Part shown: one piece after another, positions 18,078-26,796 of the stretch | How the letters are laid out: every line of letters starts with the position of its first letter | Numbering within the stretch: the stretch's first letter is position 1 | Assembly: GCF_018362975.1 (NCBI RefSeq) | Contig: NZ_CP074371.1 | Span: 7,626,001 to 7,690,000, forward strand | Source of the DNA: Nocardia tengchongensis | Lineage (GTDB): Bacteria > Actinomycetota > Actinomycetes > Mycobacteriales > Mycobacteriaceae | Direction: 5' to 3' | DNA length: 64,000 nucleotides | Notes under the pieces: model-generated | The model's database searches: none | Seen by the model: only the letters and a program-made list of their open reading frames with translations | What the model was told of the DNA's origin: nothing | Made by a program: the position numbers and the translations under genes

Positions 18078-18138
18078 GCTCCGTACTTGCCCCGCCGCGG
18101 AATCGATCCCGGCGCGCGAACCGGATCCGGTCGGCTAG
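18078..18138 (+). pseudogene. Fossil copy of the amino-acid permease 3' end
   Basis: TCCGTACTT (18080-18088) followed by GCCGCGGAATCGATCCCGG reproduces the last codons of the permease at 14352-14423, with about 15 bases lost inside and a few substitutions. In frame it reads AAESIPAREPDPVG then stop, against AAESIPVREPDPVP then stop in the intact gene. No other part of a permease lies nearby, so this is a leftover tail. Its presence at the far edge of the hydrolase-regulator block suggests that block was inserted by recombination. Confidence 0.7.
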
Positions 18139-18383
18139 ATCTGCGCGCCTTCACTGAAGAACCGTGAGTTCACGAGGAGGAACTGCTCCTGGCCCAGGGG
18201 CAGGTCGTCCTCGTAGTGGATCGCCTCGACCGGGCAGACCGGTTCGCAGGCGGCGCAGTCGGTGCATTCGTCGGGGTTGATGTAGGCCATGCGGTCGCCG
18301 ACCACGATGCAGTCGACGGGGCACTCCTCGATGCAGGCTTTGTCCAGGACATCCACGCAGTCGGCGCCGATCACGAAAGTCAC
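18135..18383 (-). CDS. Seven-iron ferredoxin (FdxA-like)
   Basis: 82 aa from GTG 18383, which has a GAGGAG ribosome site at the right distance. The start gives MTFVIGADCVDVLDKACIEE. Cluster motifs: Cys-8, CIEECPVDC and CTDCAACEPVCPVE, the pattern of 3Fe-4S/4Fe-4S ferredoxins of actinobacteria. It ends with a 25-residue tail rich in Leu/Gln. It would carry electrons in the cytosol, and the indolepyruvate oxidoreductase is an obvious possible partner. Divergent from the LysR gene at 18495. Confidence 0.9.
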   Translation of the reverse strand: MTFVIGADCVDVLDKACIEECPVDCIVVGDRMAYINPDECTDCAACEPVCPVEAIHYEDDLPLGQEQFLLVNSRFFSEGAQI

Positions 18384-18479
18384 GGTGGGCTCCTCGATCA
18401 ATCTGGGTCCGCGCGATGCGGACAGTCATGATCCTGCGGGTGTTTCGCGTGCTCAGGTAGCACCCGAATGCCGATCACC

Positions 18480-18498
18480 TCATAAGCTGTCCTTATGA
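18480..18498. promoter_or_regulatory. Inverted repeat over the start of the LysR gene
   Basis: TCATAAG-CTGTC-CTTATGA is a perfect 7-bp palindrome and includes a T-N11-A LysR box (T18483 to A18495). It overlaps the ATG at 18495, implying autoregulation and a very short or absent leader on the mRNA. Confidence 0.5.
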
Positions 18499-19424
18499 TG
18501 CTGCCGCCCGGGACACCGGACCTGGACGCGCTCGCGCTGCTCGCGTCGGTCGCGGAACTGGGCAGTCTCGGGGCGGCCGCGCGGCGGCACGGTATCAGTC
18601 AGCCCGCTGCCAGCATGCGGATCACCGCTCTGGAACGGCGGCTCGGTCTGCGGCTGCTCGATCGCGGGCGCACCGGGTCGGTGCTGACCGACGCCGGGCA
18701 GGCGGTGGTCGAATTGGGACGGCCGGTGCTCACGGCGGCGCTGGCGCTGACCGACGGGATCGCCGGGCTGCATCGCGCGCAGCGGCCGGGACTGCGCATC
18801 GTCGCCTCGACAACCATTGCCGACCATCGCATTCCGCACTGGCTGACCGCGCTGCGGAAGGTGCATCCGGAGGTGGCGGTGGTGCTGGATGTGGCCAACT
18901 CACGGCAGGTGGCCGCCGCGGTCCGCGATCGCGAAGCCGAGCTCGGGTTCGTCGAAGGACCGCACCCGCCACCGGGATTGGGCAGCCGGGTGCTCACCGC
19001 CGACGAGCTGGTGGTGGTCGTCGCGCCGGGGCACCCATGGGCGTCGCGGCGGCGGCCGCTGACCGCGTGCGAACTCGCCGACACCCCGCTGCTGTGGCGG
19101 GAACGGGGATCCGGCACCCGCGACACGGTGTGGGAGACCCTGGAGATCCACGGCACCCCGGCCCCGCCTGCGGCCGAACTCGGTTCCGCCGCAGCGATTC
19201 TCGCCACCGCTCGCAGTGGTGCGGCGCCGGCGGTCGTCAGCCGGCTGATCGTGGCGCACGAACTCCGCGCGGGTACCCTCCGGGCCGTCCCGCTCGCCGA
19301 ATCTAACCCGCTGACCAGGAAGTTCCGGGCCATCTGGCACCGGCGCACGCCACCCACCGGCCCGGCGGCCGAACTGGTCGAGCTGGCCGCGCGCATCGAA
19401 GCTGCCCGCACACAACGGCACTGA
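18495..19424 (+). CDS. LysR-family regulator
   Basis: 309 aa. The N-terminal winged HTH (residues 9-68, LASVAELGSLGAAARRHGIS, QPAASMRITALERRLGLRLL) is followed by a periplasmic-binding-like effector domain (about 90-295, LRIVASTTIADHRIPHWLTA, LLWRERGSGTRDTVWE), the type seen in CysB-like/YeiE-like members. It diverges from the ferredoxin gene and may control it. Two adjacent ATGs (18495, 18498) can start it. Its effector is unknown. Confidence 0.88.
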   Translation: MMLPPGTPDLDALALLASVAELGSLGAAARRHGISQPAASMRITALERRLGLRLLDRGRTGSVLTDAGQAVVELGRPVLTAALALTDGIAGLHRAQRPGLRIVASTTIADHRIPHWLTALRKVHPEVAVVLDVANSRQVAAAVRDREAELGFVEGPHPPPGLGSRVLTADELVVVVAPGHPWASRRRPLTACELADTPLLWRERGSGTRDTVWETLEIHGTPAPPAAELGSAAAILATARSGAAPAVVSRLIVAHELRAGTLRAVPLAESNPLTRKFRAIWHRRTPPTGPAAELVELAARIEAARTQRH

Positions 19425-19488
19425 GCTCTCCGCAGGTGGCGGCCCGGACACGACGCAGCCGGAAGATGTTGCTGCACCAGACAAGTGA

Positions 19489-19521
19489 AGGCCCGCCGCC
19501 GAAACAGCTGCGGCGGGGCCT
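19489..19521 (-). terminator. Hairpin downstream of the YegP-like gene
   Basis: AGGCCCGCCGC (19489-19499) and GCGGCGGGGCCT (19510-19521) pair with one bulged base around a 10-nt loop. It lies 12 nt past the stop of the reverse-strand gene and may also stop the LysR transcript. Confidence 0.6.
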
Positions 19522-19532
19522 CGCTCGTGGGA

Positions 19533-19718
19533 CTACTTGTCGGTGAGATCGGCGACCGCTGCGCCGGCGGCATTGGTCTGGACCGAGGCGATGCCCTTCT
19601 TCGCCGCGTCCTTGCTCGCGTACGCCTGGCTCTGCGCGATAACCTCGCCGTTGCCGGCCTTGAGCCGCCACCGGAATTTGTCAGCCGCATCAGCGAACAG
19701 CTCGAACTTGCCTGACAT
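19533..19718 (-). CDS. YegP-family (DUF1508) small protein
   Basis: 61 aa: MSGKFELFADAADKFRWRLK, then AGNGEVIAQSQAYASKDAAK and GIASVQTNAAGAAV. This is one copy of the DUF1508 repeat (KFRWRLKAxNGExIAxSExYxSKxxAxxGI). The family is small, cytosolic and of unknown function. The ATG at 19718 gives the exact family start; the frame extends upstream without homology. Confidence 0.85.
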   Translation of the reverse strand: MSGKFELFADAADKFRWRLKAGNGEVIAQSQAYASKDAAKKGIASVQTNAAGAAVADLTDK

Positions 19719-19857
19719 GACTACCTCGTTCCACGCCTGGAAAGTGCATCTGACATTCATCAGGGTAGAGGCAGGAAACCCGAACGGTCGGAATGGACAT
19801 GCGGGGGTTTGTCGTACACCGTCTAATAGGCCGGACGTGGGCTGATACGTTGACAGC

Positions 19858-20727
19858 GTGACCCGGATGCATGATGCGACAGCGGCAGACACGGCGGCCT
19901 CGGAGGACGAGGCCGGGACCAGGGCGTACTACGTCGAGCTGGAACCGGTACGCGAAGGGTACGAGCGGTACTCGGCCAGCGCCTCGACCATCAGCGTCTG
20001 GGCGGCAACCATGCAGCACGGCGCGCCGCCCTCGGCGTTGCTCGCCCGCGCGGTGGAACGGTGCGCACCCCGGGTGGGGACCCGGGTCGCGCGGTTGACC
20101 ATGGAGATCCTCGGCCCGGTTCCGGTGGGCGAGATCGAGGTTCGGGCCTGGATCGAGCGGCCGGGCAAGCGCGTCGAACTGGTCGCGGCCGAACTGGTCG
20201 CGCCGCAGCCGGACGGCAGCGCCCGCGTGGTCGCCAAGGCCGCGGCGTGGCGGATCGCCACCTCCGACACCTCCCAGGTCGTCCACACCGCCGACGCCCC
20301 GCTGCCGCCGGTGCCGGAGACGGGCGAAGTCAACTGGGGCCTGCCCGAGGGCTGGGATATCGGCTACGTGAAGTCGGTGGACCTGCGCGGGGTGGACAGC
20401 GACGACATCACCCGGCGGGTGTGGGTCCGGCCCCGCGTCGAGGTGGTCGAAGGCGAGCAGATCTCGCCCCTGGTGCGAGTGTTCTCGGTCGCCGATGTGG
20501 CCAATGGCGTTGGCGCGCGGCTGGATCCGACACACTGGACGTTCCTCAACACCGACCTGACCATCGACCTGTTCCGGCTGCCGGTCGGCGAGTGGATCGG
20601 GCTGGCCGTCGAGACCTCCATCGGACCCGACGGGGTCGGACTGTGCTCGACCGTACTGCACGACGCGCAGGGCCCGATCGGCCGCTGCCTGCAGATCCTC
20701 GAGGTGCGCGCCCGGGAGCAGCGATAA
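19858..20727 (+). CDS. Thioesterase-family (acyl-CoA hot-dog) protein
   Basis: 289 aa, starting at GTG 19858 or ATG 19867. It contains two hot-dog halves with PPSALLARAVERCAP, LTMEILGPVPVGEIEVRAWI and GRCLQILEVRAREQR near the end, matching the TesB-like acyl-CoA thioesterase family of mycobacteria and nocardiae. It probably binds or hydrolyses acyl-CoA. The LysR gene begins 22 nt downstream, so the two may share a transcript. Confidence 0.8.
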   Translation: MTRMHDATAADTAASEDEAGTRAYYVELEPVREGYERYSASASTISVWAATMQHGAPPSALLARAVERCAPRVGTRVARLTMEILGPVPVGEIEVRAWIERPGKRVELVAAELVAPQPDGSARVVAKAAAWRIATSDTSQVVHTADAPLPPVPETGEVNWGLPEGWDIGYVKSVDLRGVDSDDITRRVWVRPRVEVVEGEQISPLVRVFSVADVANGVGARLDPTHWTFLNTDLTIDLFRLPVGEWIGLAVETSIGPDGVGLCSTVLHDAQGPIGRCLQILEVRAREQR

Positions 20728-20749
20728 GGAAACCTATATCGTTGACCCG

Positions 20750-21703
20750 ATGGACCCGCTGCGTCAGCTGCGCTACTTCATCGCCGTCGCCGAGGAGCTG
20801 CACTTCGGCCGGGCGGCCGAGCGGCTGCGGATCGCCCAGCCCGCGCTGAGCCAGCGCATCCGCAAGCTGGAGAGCGAACTCGGTGCCCGGCTGCTCGACC
20901 GCGACAGCCGCCGCGTGGAACTCACCGAGGCCGGGCAGATCCTGCTGGTCGAAGCGCGCGACCTGATCGCGCGCTGGGAACGGGCGAAATCGCTGGTGGA
21001 CAAGGCGCACCGCGGCGAGGTCGACGCGCTGCGGATCGGGGTGCCGCCCGAGCTGGCGGGCCGGGTGCTGGCCGCCATGCTCACCGCGTTCGAGAACCGC
21101 CAGGTGCGGGTGGACCTGCAGGAGCTGACCACCGCCGAGCAGGTCCGGCTGCTGACCGAACGCGAACTCGACGCGGGCCTGCTGCAATATCCGGTGGAGG
21201 TGACCGGCCTCGAGTCCGGCCCGGTGGTGGAGACCCCGCTGGGCGTGGTGCTGCCCCGCGATTCCCCACTGGCCCAACGGACTTCACTAACCCTGGCCGA
21301 CCTGAGCGGCCACGGCCTGGTGATCTTCCCGCGCGCCGCCGCCCCCGGCCTCTACGACGCCACCCTGCGCACCTGTTGGGAACACGGCTTCCACCCGGCC
21401 TCGGTGCAGCACGCCGTCAATCCCGAATTCGTGCTCGGCATGGTGTTGTCCGGGCGCGGCGTCGCCTTCGACACCGGTCTGGTGGCGCAGAAGGAGCCGC
21501 GCGTGGTGTGGCGGCCCCTGCCCGCGGGCACGCTGACCTGGCGGCTCGCCCTCACCTGGCCGGCGGCCGCACCGCATCCGCTGGTGCGGGAATTCGCCGA
21601 CCTCGTCGTATCGGTGGTGCGGGGCGACAGCACGGCCGTCCCGGCACCGATTCAGGACCGGCCGCAGCGCCGACCGTGGGATGTGGTCGCGGGCCGGCAG
21701 TGA
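20750..21703 (+). CDS. LysR-family regulator
   Basis: 317 aa. A classical CbbR/BenM-like N-terminus (MDPLRQLRYFIAVAEELHFG, AAERLRIAQPALSQRIRKLE) is followed by an effector domain (VDALRIGVPPELAGRVLAAM). It sits directly behind the thioesterase gene. The last 52 nt overlap, on the opposite strand, the beta-lactamase-like gene that ends at 21652. Target genes are unknown. Confidence 0.88.
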   Translation: MDPLRQLRYFIAVAEELHFGRAAERLRIAQPALSQRIRKLESELGARLLDRDSRRVELTEAGQILLVEARDLIARWERAKSLVDKAHRGEVDALRIGVPPELAGRVLAAMLTAFENRQVRVDLQELTTAEQVRLLTERELDAGLLQYPVEVTGLESGPVVETPLGVVLPRDSPLAQRTSLTLADLSGHGLVIFPRAAAPGLYDATLRTCWEHGFHPASVQHAVNPEFVLGMVLSGRGVAFDTGLVAQKEPRVVWRPLPAGTLTWRLALTWPAAAPHPLVREFADLVVSVVRGDSTAVPAPIQDRPQRRPWDVVAGRQ

Positions 21704-22557
21704 TCGATGCGTTCGATCGCGACCGACGCCGCCGTGCCGATGGCCCGGTCCACCGTGGGCTGCCGCCCGGCCAGTGAGTGCGAGACCGTGAAAACCGCGA
21801 CGGCGTACCGGCTTCCGTCCGGATAGCCCACCACGCCGATCTCGTTGCGGATGCCAGGCAGCGTCCCGGTCTTGGACCAGATGTCGACGCCGGGCGGGAA
21901 CGCCGACGGCAGCCGATGCCCGTACACCTGCTGCCGCATCAGATCCCGCACGAACGCGCACGCCTCGGGCGGCCCGGCCTGGTCCCGGCCGATGAGCAGC
22001 AGCAGCCGGGTCATGTCGCGCGCGGTCCCGGCCGTGGTGCGCAGCGGATCCACCGCGCGGCTGCCGAACACCTCCTCGGCACTGGATTCCGGGTAGCGCC
22101 GGGCGAATTCGAGCAGGTCACGCGCGCCGATGTCCTCGGCCATGCTGTAGAGGATGTCGCGGATCGAGCCCAGTACGCGGGTGTCGGCGAGCCCGAGCTC
22201 CCGCACCAGGGAACGCACATTGTCGACCCCGACCCGGTCGAAGAGCAGGTCGGCGGCGGTGTTGTCGCTGACCGTGAGCGCGAAATAGGCGGCGTCGCGC
22301 AGGCTGTACTCGACGTCGTCGTGGCAGCCCGCCGAACCCACCCCGCCCAGCCGGTCGGCCGCCGTGGCCCGCACCCGGTCGGCGGGGTCCAGTTGCCCGG
22401 CCGCCACCTGCCGCGCGAACTCCAGCACCAGCGGGACTTTCACCACCGAGGACAGCACCACCGGTTCGTCGGCGGCCCAGCCGAATTCCGCGTCGCAGTC
22501 GAAGCAGCGGGCGTGCACGCGGCCCTCGACGCCGGCGTTCCGGAAGATGTCGTCCAC
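21652..22557 (-). CDS. Class A beta-lactamase-like serine hydrolase
   Basis: About 301 aa from GTG 22557; an ATG at 22656 would add 33 residues that lack family character. It has all three motifs of penicillin-recognising enzymes: SSVVK (SxxK, nucleophile Ser), VSDN (SDN) and SKTGT (KTG). No signal peptide is visible with either start. Actinobacteria carry many such cytosolic-looking serine hydrolases that are not resistance enzymes, so beta-lactam hydrolysis should not be assumed. It is divergent from the PBP lipoprotein gene and convergent with the LysR gene. Confidence 0.75.
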   Translation of the reverse strand: MDDIFRNAGVEGRVHARCFDCDAEFGWAADEPVVLSSVVKVPLVLEFARQVAAGQLDPADRVRATAADRLGGVGSAGCHDDVEYSLRDAAYFALTVSDNTAADLLFDRVGVDNVRSLVRELGLADTRVLGSIRDILYSMAEDIGARDLLEFARRYPESSAEEVFGSRAVDPLRTTAGTARDMTRLLLLIGRDQAGPPEACAFVRDLMRQQVYGHRLPSAFPPGVDIWSKTGTLPGIRNEIGVVGYPDGSRYAVAVFTVSHSLAGRQPTVDRAIGTAASVAIERIDHCRPATTSHGRRCGRS

Positions 22558-22712
22558 TCCCCCAGCATTCCCGGTGCCCGGACGCGGGCCGCCGAGCACC
22601 CGGCGAACCGGCAGACACCGGGCCGCACGCTGCAACGATATCGATTTGCTTATCAATACTCGTTCGTGTCGGTCTTGGACAGCCGCGGGTGATCCGTGTT
22701 GGGGTGGGTGGC

Positions 22713-24490
22713 ATGGCAGGTTTCAGCAGCTCGACCCGCACCGGTGTCTGCGTCGCCGCCGTGCTGGTGGCGACAACGGCATGCTCCGGATCCGATTCCA
22801 CCTCCGGGCTGTCCAAGGCGGTGGACGCCTTCGCCAACGCCCTCACCCGCGACGACGTCCCGGCCGCCGCCCAGGCCACCAGCGACCCCGCCCAGGCCTC
22901 GAGCGCGCTGGGTCCGCTCTACGACAACCTCGGCAAGCAGGCGCATTTCGCGGCGAGCAAGGTCGAGAAGACCGACGACGGCGGCACCTTCACCCTCACC
23001 GCCACCTGGAAGCTGGGCCAGGACGGCAAGAACGAGTGGACCTACACCACCGCGGGCCGCGCCGAACGCGCCGGCGGCGACTGGAAGATCCATTGGGACC
23101 CCGCCACCGTCGCGCCCGGCCTGAACCTCGGCCCGCTGTCCTACAGCGTCGTGTACCCCGATCCCGCCAAGGTGCTCGACAGCACCGGCGGCGCGCTGCT
23201 CACCCAGCAGGTGGTGACGCTGGTGAACCTCGCGCCCGGCGCGGACACCGCGGCCGTCGCGGCGGCGCTGCTACCGGTCGCGCCCGACGTCACCGCCGCG
23301 AGCCTGCAAGCGGATCTGGCCGCGGCGCACGGCAAGCCGATCACCGCGGTCACCCTGCGCGAATCCGATTACGCCACAGTCCAGTCCGCGCTCACCAACC
23401 TGGCGAATGTGACGACCGCGCAGCAGACCCGGCTACTGGCCGTCGACAAGGCGCTGGCGTCGCCGACCTTCTCGGGGCTGTCCGATCTCTGGCAGCAGCA
23501 GGGCGACGCCGCCGCCGGGTGGGCGGTGCGCGCCCAGGGCAGTGACGGCACGCAGCGGGTCGGCGGCCCGGATCCGCGACCGGTCACCGACATTCACACC
23601 AGCCTCGATGTCGGGCTGCAACGGGCGGCCGAGGCGGCGCTGGACCCGATCACCACGCCCGCCGCGATCGTCGCGCTCCGGCCGTCGACCGGAGACGTGC
23701 TGGCCATGGCGCAGAACGCGCCCGCCGACGCGCAGGGACCGATCGGGCTGACCGGGTTGTATCCGCCGGGTTCCACGTTCAAGACCGTCACCGTGTCAGC
23801 CGCCCTCCAGGCCGGCGAGGTCACCCCGACTCGACCGTCGCCTGCCCCGGCAAGGAGAACATCGAGGGCCGGGAGATCCCCAACGACAACAACTTCGACC
23901 TCGGCCAGGTGCCGCTGCACACCGCCTTCGCCAAGTCCTGCAACACCACGATGGGCCGGCTGGCCGTGCAGCTCGCGCCGGACGGGCTCACCAAGGCGGC
24001 CGAGCAACTCGGGCTCGGCATCGACTACGTGACACCCGGCCTGACCACCGTCACCGGCAAGGTGCCGACCGCGGACACGCCCGCCCTGCGGGTGGAAGAG
24101 GGCATCGGGCAGGGCAAGGTGACCGCGTCACCGTTCGGCATGGCGCTGCTGGCCTCGGCGCTCGCGCAGGGTTCGGTCAAGCCGCCGACCCTGGTCCAGG
24201 GGCAGCCCGGCAAGCCCGACCGGCAGCCCCCGGCACTGCCGCCCGGCATCGCCGATCAGGTGAAATCCATGATGCGCGAGACGATCACCGGCGGCACCGC
24301 CACCGCGCTGCGCGACATCCCCGGCCTGCTCGGCAAGACCGGCACCGCCGAATACATCGACGACAAGCACGCACACGGCTGGTTCGTCGGCATCGACGGC
24401 GACCTCGCGTTCGCCGTGTTCGTCAGCGACGCGGGCAGTTCCGACCCGGCCGTCCAGGCCGCGGGCCGCATGCTGCGCGCACAGCGCTGA
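22713..24490 (+). CDS. Penicillin-binding lipoprotein (class B PBP), one frame shift
   Basis: About 592 aa if read through. A lipoprotein signal ([20 protein letters not shown], lipobox TTACSG) is followed by an NTF2-like MecA_N domain ([20 protein letters not shown]), a dimerisation region and the transpeptidase domain. Catalytic motifs: STFK near 23769, SCN in KSCNTTM, and KTGTAEY. One C is missing from CCCC at 23824-23827; the frame then resumes at [20 protein letters not shown]. The layout equals mycobacterial PBP-lipo (Rv2864c type). It cross-links septal or polar peptidoglycan outside the membrane. A class A beta-lactamase follows 37 nt downstream. Confidence 0.85.
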
Positions 24491-24527
24491 CCTCCCGCAA
24501 CACCCGAATCAGATCGAAAGGCTTGTT

Positions 24528-25433
24528 TTGCCGACCCTGAAAACTCTCGCCCTGGCATCGCTACTCGCGCTCACACCGCTGCTCGGTGCTTGCGGAACCG
24601 ACTCTAAAAACGAAGTCGCACACAGAGACTCGACCACAACCCCGGCGGCCACCGATGCCCTGCGGAGTCTCGAACAACAGCACGGCGCGCGAGCGGGCGT
24701 CTTCGTGATCGATACCGGCACCGGCCGGACCGTCGGCTATCGGCAGGACGAGCGCTTCACCTTCAACTCCACCTTCAAGGGCCTCGCCTGCGGGGCGCTG
24801 CTGCGCGCCCACCCGCTGCAGACCGGATTCTTCGACCAGGTCATCCATTTCACCGCCGACAAGCTGGTGTCCGCCTCACCGGTGACCAGCACCCGGGTGG
24901 ACACCGGAATGACCGTGACCGAACTCTGCGACGCCGCCATCACCCGCAGCGACAACACCGCCGGCAATCAGATCCTCGAATTGCTCGGCGGCCCACAGGC
25001 GCTGAACGACTTCCTGCACGGTCTCGGTGACCAGACCACCCACATGGATCGCTGGGAGCCCGACATCAACACCGACATCCCCGGCGACGACCGCGACACC
25101 AGCACCCCCGCCGCACTCGCCGAGGACTATCGGCGGCTGGTCCTCGGCGACGTCCTCGCTCAACCCGAACGCACACAGCTGACCGCGTGGCTGCTCGCCA
25201 ACACCACCGGCGACGCCCGCATCCGCGCCGGCCTCCCGGCGGACTGGAAGACCGGCGACAAGACCGGCTCCGGCGACTACGGCACCGCCAACGACGTCGC
25301 CGTCACCTGGCCCGCGGGCGGGGCCGAACCCCTGGTGATCGTGGTGCTGACCGCCAAGCCGGATAAGGCTGCCGAATACGACAATCCGCTGGTCGCCGCC
25401 CTGACAACCGAGGCCGTGCGCGCAGTTCGCTAG
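24528..25433 (+). CDS. bla: Class A beta-lactamase
   Basis: 301 aa from TTG 24528 with a GAAAGG ribosome site. The start gives [20 protein letters not shown] followed by ACGTD, a lipoprotein-type signal. Active-site motifs are complete: STFK (nucleophile Ser, K73), RSDN (SDN loop), EPDIN (E166xxxN in the omega loop) and DKTGSGDYG. It resembles the chromosomal class A enzymes of Nocardia (AST/FAR type). The mature enzyme would act outside the membrane on penicillins and cephalosporins. Co-oriented and close to the PBP gene, so probably co-transcribed. Its stop overlaps by 4 bp that of the convergent MerR gene. Confidence 0.9.
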   Translation: MPTLKTLALASLLALTPLLGACGTDSKNEVAHRDSTTTPAATDALRSLEQQHGARAGVFVIDTGTGRTVGYRQDERFTFNSTFKGLACGALLRAHPLQTGFFDQVIHFTADKLVSASPVTSTRVDTGMTVTELCDAAITRSDNTAGNQILELLGGPQALNDFLHGLGDQTTHMDRWEPDINTDIPGDDRDTSTPAALAEDYRRLVLGDVLAQPERTQLTAWLLANTTGDARIRAGLPADWKTGDKTGSGDYGTANDVAVTWPAGGAEPLVIVVLTAKPDKAAEYDNPLVAALTTEAVRAVR

Positions 25434-25867
25434 GCCCGCGGCGTTTTCGGAGCCGACGCGTCGGCGGCGGCCATCCGTCCTTCGATGACCTCGCTCAGGA
25501 TGCGCCGGAAGCTCGGGCATTCCGCGTGGCTGGGGGCGGGGCAGGCGGCCGCGTGGCGCAGGCTGTCGCGGACGGCGGTCAATTGCATGATGGTGCGGTC
25601 CAATTCGTCGGCTTTGCCGGTGAGCAGGGCGCGGTCGACTCGGAGATCGCCGGGCGGGCCGAAGACGAGGACGATGTCGTCGAGGGAGAAGCCGGCGGTG
25701 CGGCCGAGAGCGATGAGGGCCAGGTGCTCCAGGACCGAGCTGTCGAATTGGCGGCGCAGGCCGCGGCGGCCGGTGGAGGCGATCAGCCCGCGCTCCTCGT
25801 AGTAGCGCAGGGTGGAGGCGGGGACGCCGGATCGGCGCACGACTTCGGCGATATCCAGACTGGTCAT
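25430..25867 (-). CDS. MerR-family regulator with SoxR-like box and C-x7-C motif
   Basis: 145 aa. The N-terminal MerR winged HTH ([40 protein letters not shown]) and dimerisation helix are followed by [10 protein letters not shown]. The two cysteines are seven residues apart, the same spacing as the copper ligands of CueR, but there is no SoxR-type Fe-S cluster motif. It is divergent from a methyltransferase gene, with a palindrome in the shared promoter. The inducer is unknown. Confidence 0.86.
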   Translation of the reverse strand: MTSLDIAEVVRRSGVPASTLRYYEERGLIASTGRRGLRRQFDSSVLEHLALIALGRTAGFSLDDIVLVFGPPGDLRVDRALLTGKADELDRTIMQLTAVRDSLRHAAACPAPSHAECPSFRRILSEVIEGRMAAADASAPKTPRA

Positions 25868-25887
25868 GCGGACACCTCGGGGCTTGA

Positions 25888-25905
25888 CCTCAAGTCGACT
25901 TGAAT
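25888..25905. promoter_or_regulatory. MerR/SoxR-type operator
   Basis: CCTCAAGTCGACTTGAAT contains the perfect palindrome TCAAGTCGACTTGA (25890-25903), very close to the SoxR consensus CCTCAAGTTAACTTGAGG. It lies 21 bp from the MerR start and 49 bp from the methyltransferase start, the normal place for a MerR-type activator between promoter elements. Confidence 0.7.
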
Positions 25906-25953
25906 TGGAACAGTGTAGGCAGACGCCCGTCCCACCCGACGAAGGACAGCGAC

Positions 25954-26796
25954 ATGACGACACCGCTCGACAAGGACCAGGCCGAACGCTGGAACGGCTC
26001 CTCCGGCAATGCCTGGGTCGACTTCCAGGAACTCATCGCCCAGGTGATGCGCCCGCTGCAGGACCTGCTCGTCGAGACCGCGCGGACCGACGGCGCGCAC
26101 CGGGTGCTGGACGTCGGATGCGGCACCGGCGGAACCACTCTCGCCGTGGCCCGCGAGCTGGGCGCGCGCTGCACCGGCGTGGACGTCGCCGAGCCGATGA
26201 TCGCGGCGGCCCGCGCCAATGCCGAACGCGACGGCCTGCCCGTGGAGTTCCTGCGCGCCGACGCCCAGACCCACGCCTTCGAACCGGGCGGCTTCGACCT
26301 GGTGATGTCCCGTTTCGGGGTGATGTTCTTCGCCGACCCGGTGGCCGCGTTCGCCAATCTGCGCGAGGCCACCCGGCCCGGCGGCCGGCTCGCCTGTGTG
26401 GTGTGGCGCGACGCCGCCGACAATCCGTTCTTCACCACCGCCGAGCAGGCGGCCGCCCCGCTGCTGCCCGACCTCGGACCCCGAATACCGGACGCCCCGG
26501 GCCAATTCGGGTTCGCGAACCGCGAGCGGGTGGCCGGGATCCTGGCGCAGGCCGGCTGGACCGATATCGACATCACCCCGGCCGACGCCGACTGCGTGAT
26601 GCCCGAACCGGAGCTCACCGGCTACATCTCCCGCCTGGGACCGGTCGGATTGGCGCTGCTCGAGGTGGACGAGGCCACCCGCGCCGAGGTCGTCGACGTG
26701 GTGCGGGCCGCCTTCGAACCGTTCGTGCACGGTGACCAGGCGCGCTTCACCGCCGCCTGCTGGCTGCTGCGCGCCACCACCCCCGAACTCAGCTGA
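25954..26796 (+). CDS. SAM-dependent class I methyltransferase
   Basis: 280 aa from ATG 25954, with ribosome site GAAGGA. Motif I is VLDVGCGTGGTTLAVARELG, the acidic residue is in CTGVDVAEPM, motif III is in GFDLVMSRFGVMFFADPVAA, and RPGGRLACVVW follows. These define a UbiE/Methyltransf_11-like fold. The substrate is unknown. Divergent from the MerR gene and probably its target. The 3' end overlaps the next reverse-strand gene by 8 bp. Confidence 0.85.
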   Translation: MTTPLDKDQAERWNGSSGNAWVDFQELIAQVMRPLQDLLVETARTDGAHRVLDVGCGTGGTTLAVARELGARCTGVDVAEPMIAAARANAERDGLPVEFLRADAQTHAFEPGGFDLVMSRFGVMFFADPVAAFANLREATRPGGRLACVVWRDAADNPFFTTAEQAAAPLLPDLGPRIPDAPGQFGFANRERVAGILAQAGWTDIDITPADADCVMPEPELTGYISRLGPVGLALLEVDEATRAEVVDVVRAAFEPFVHGDQARFTAACWLLRATTPELS

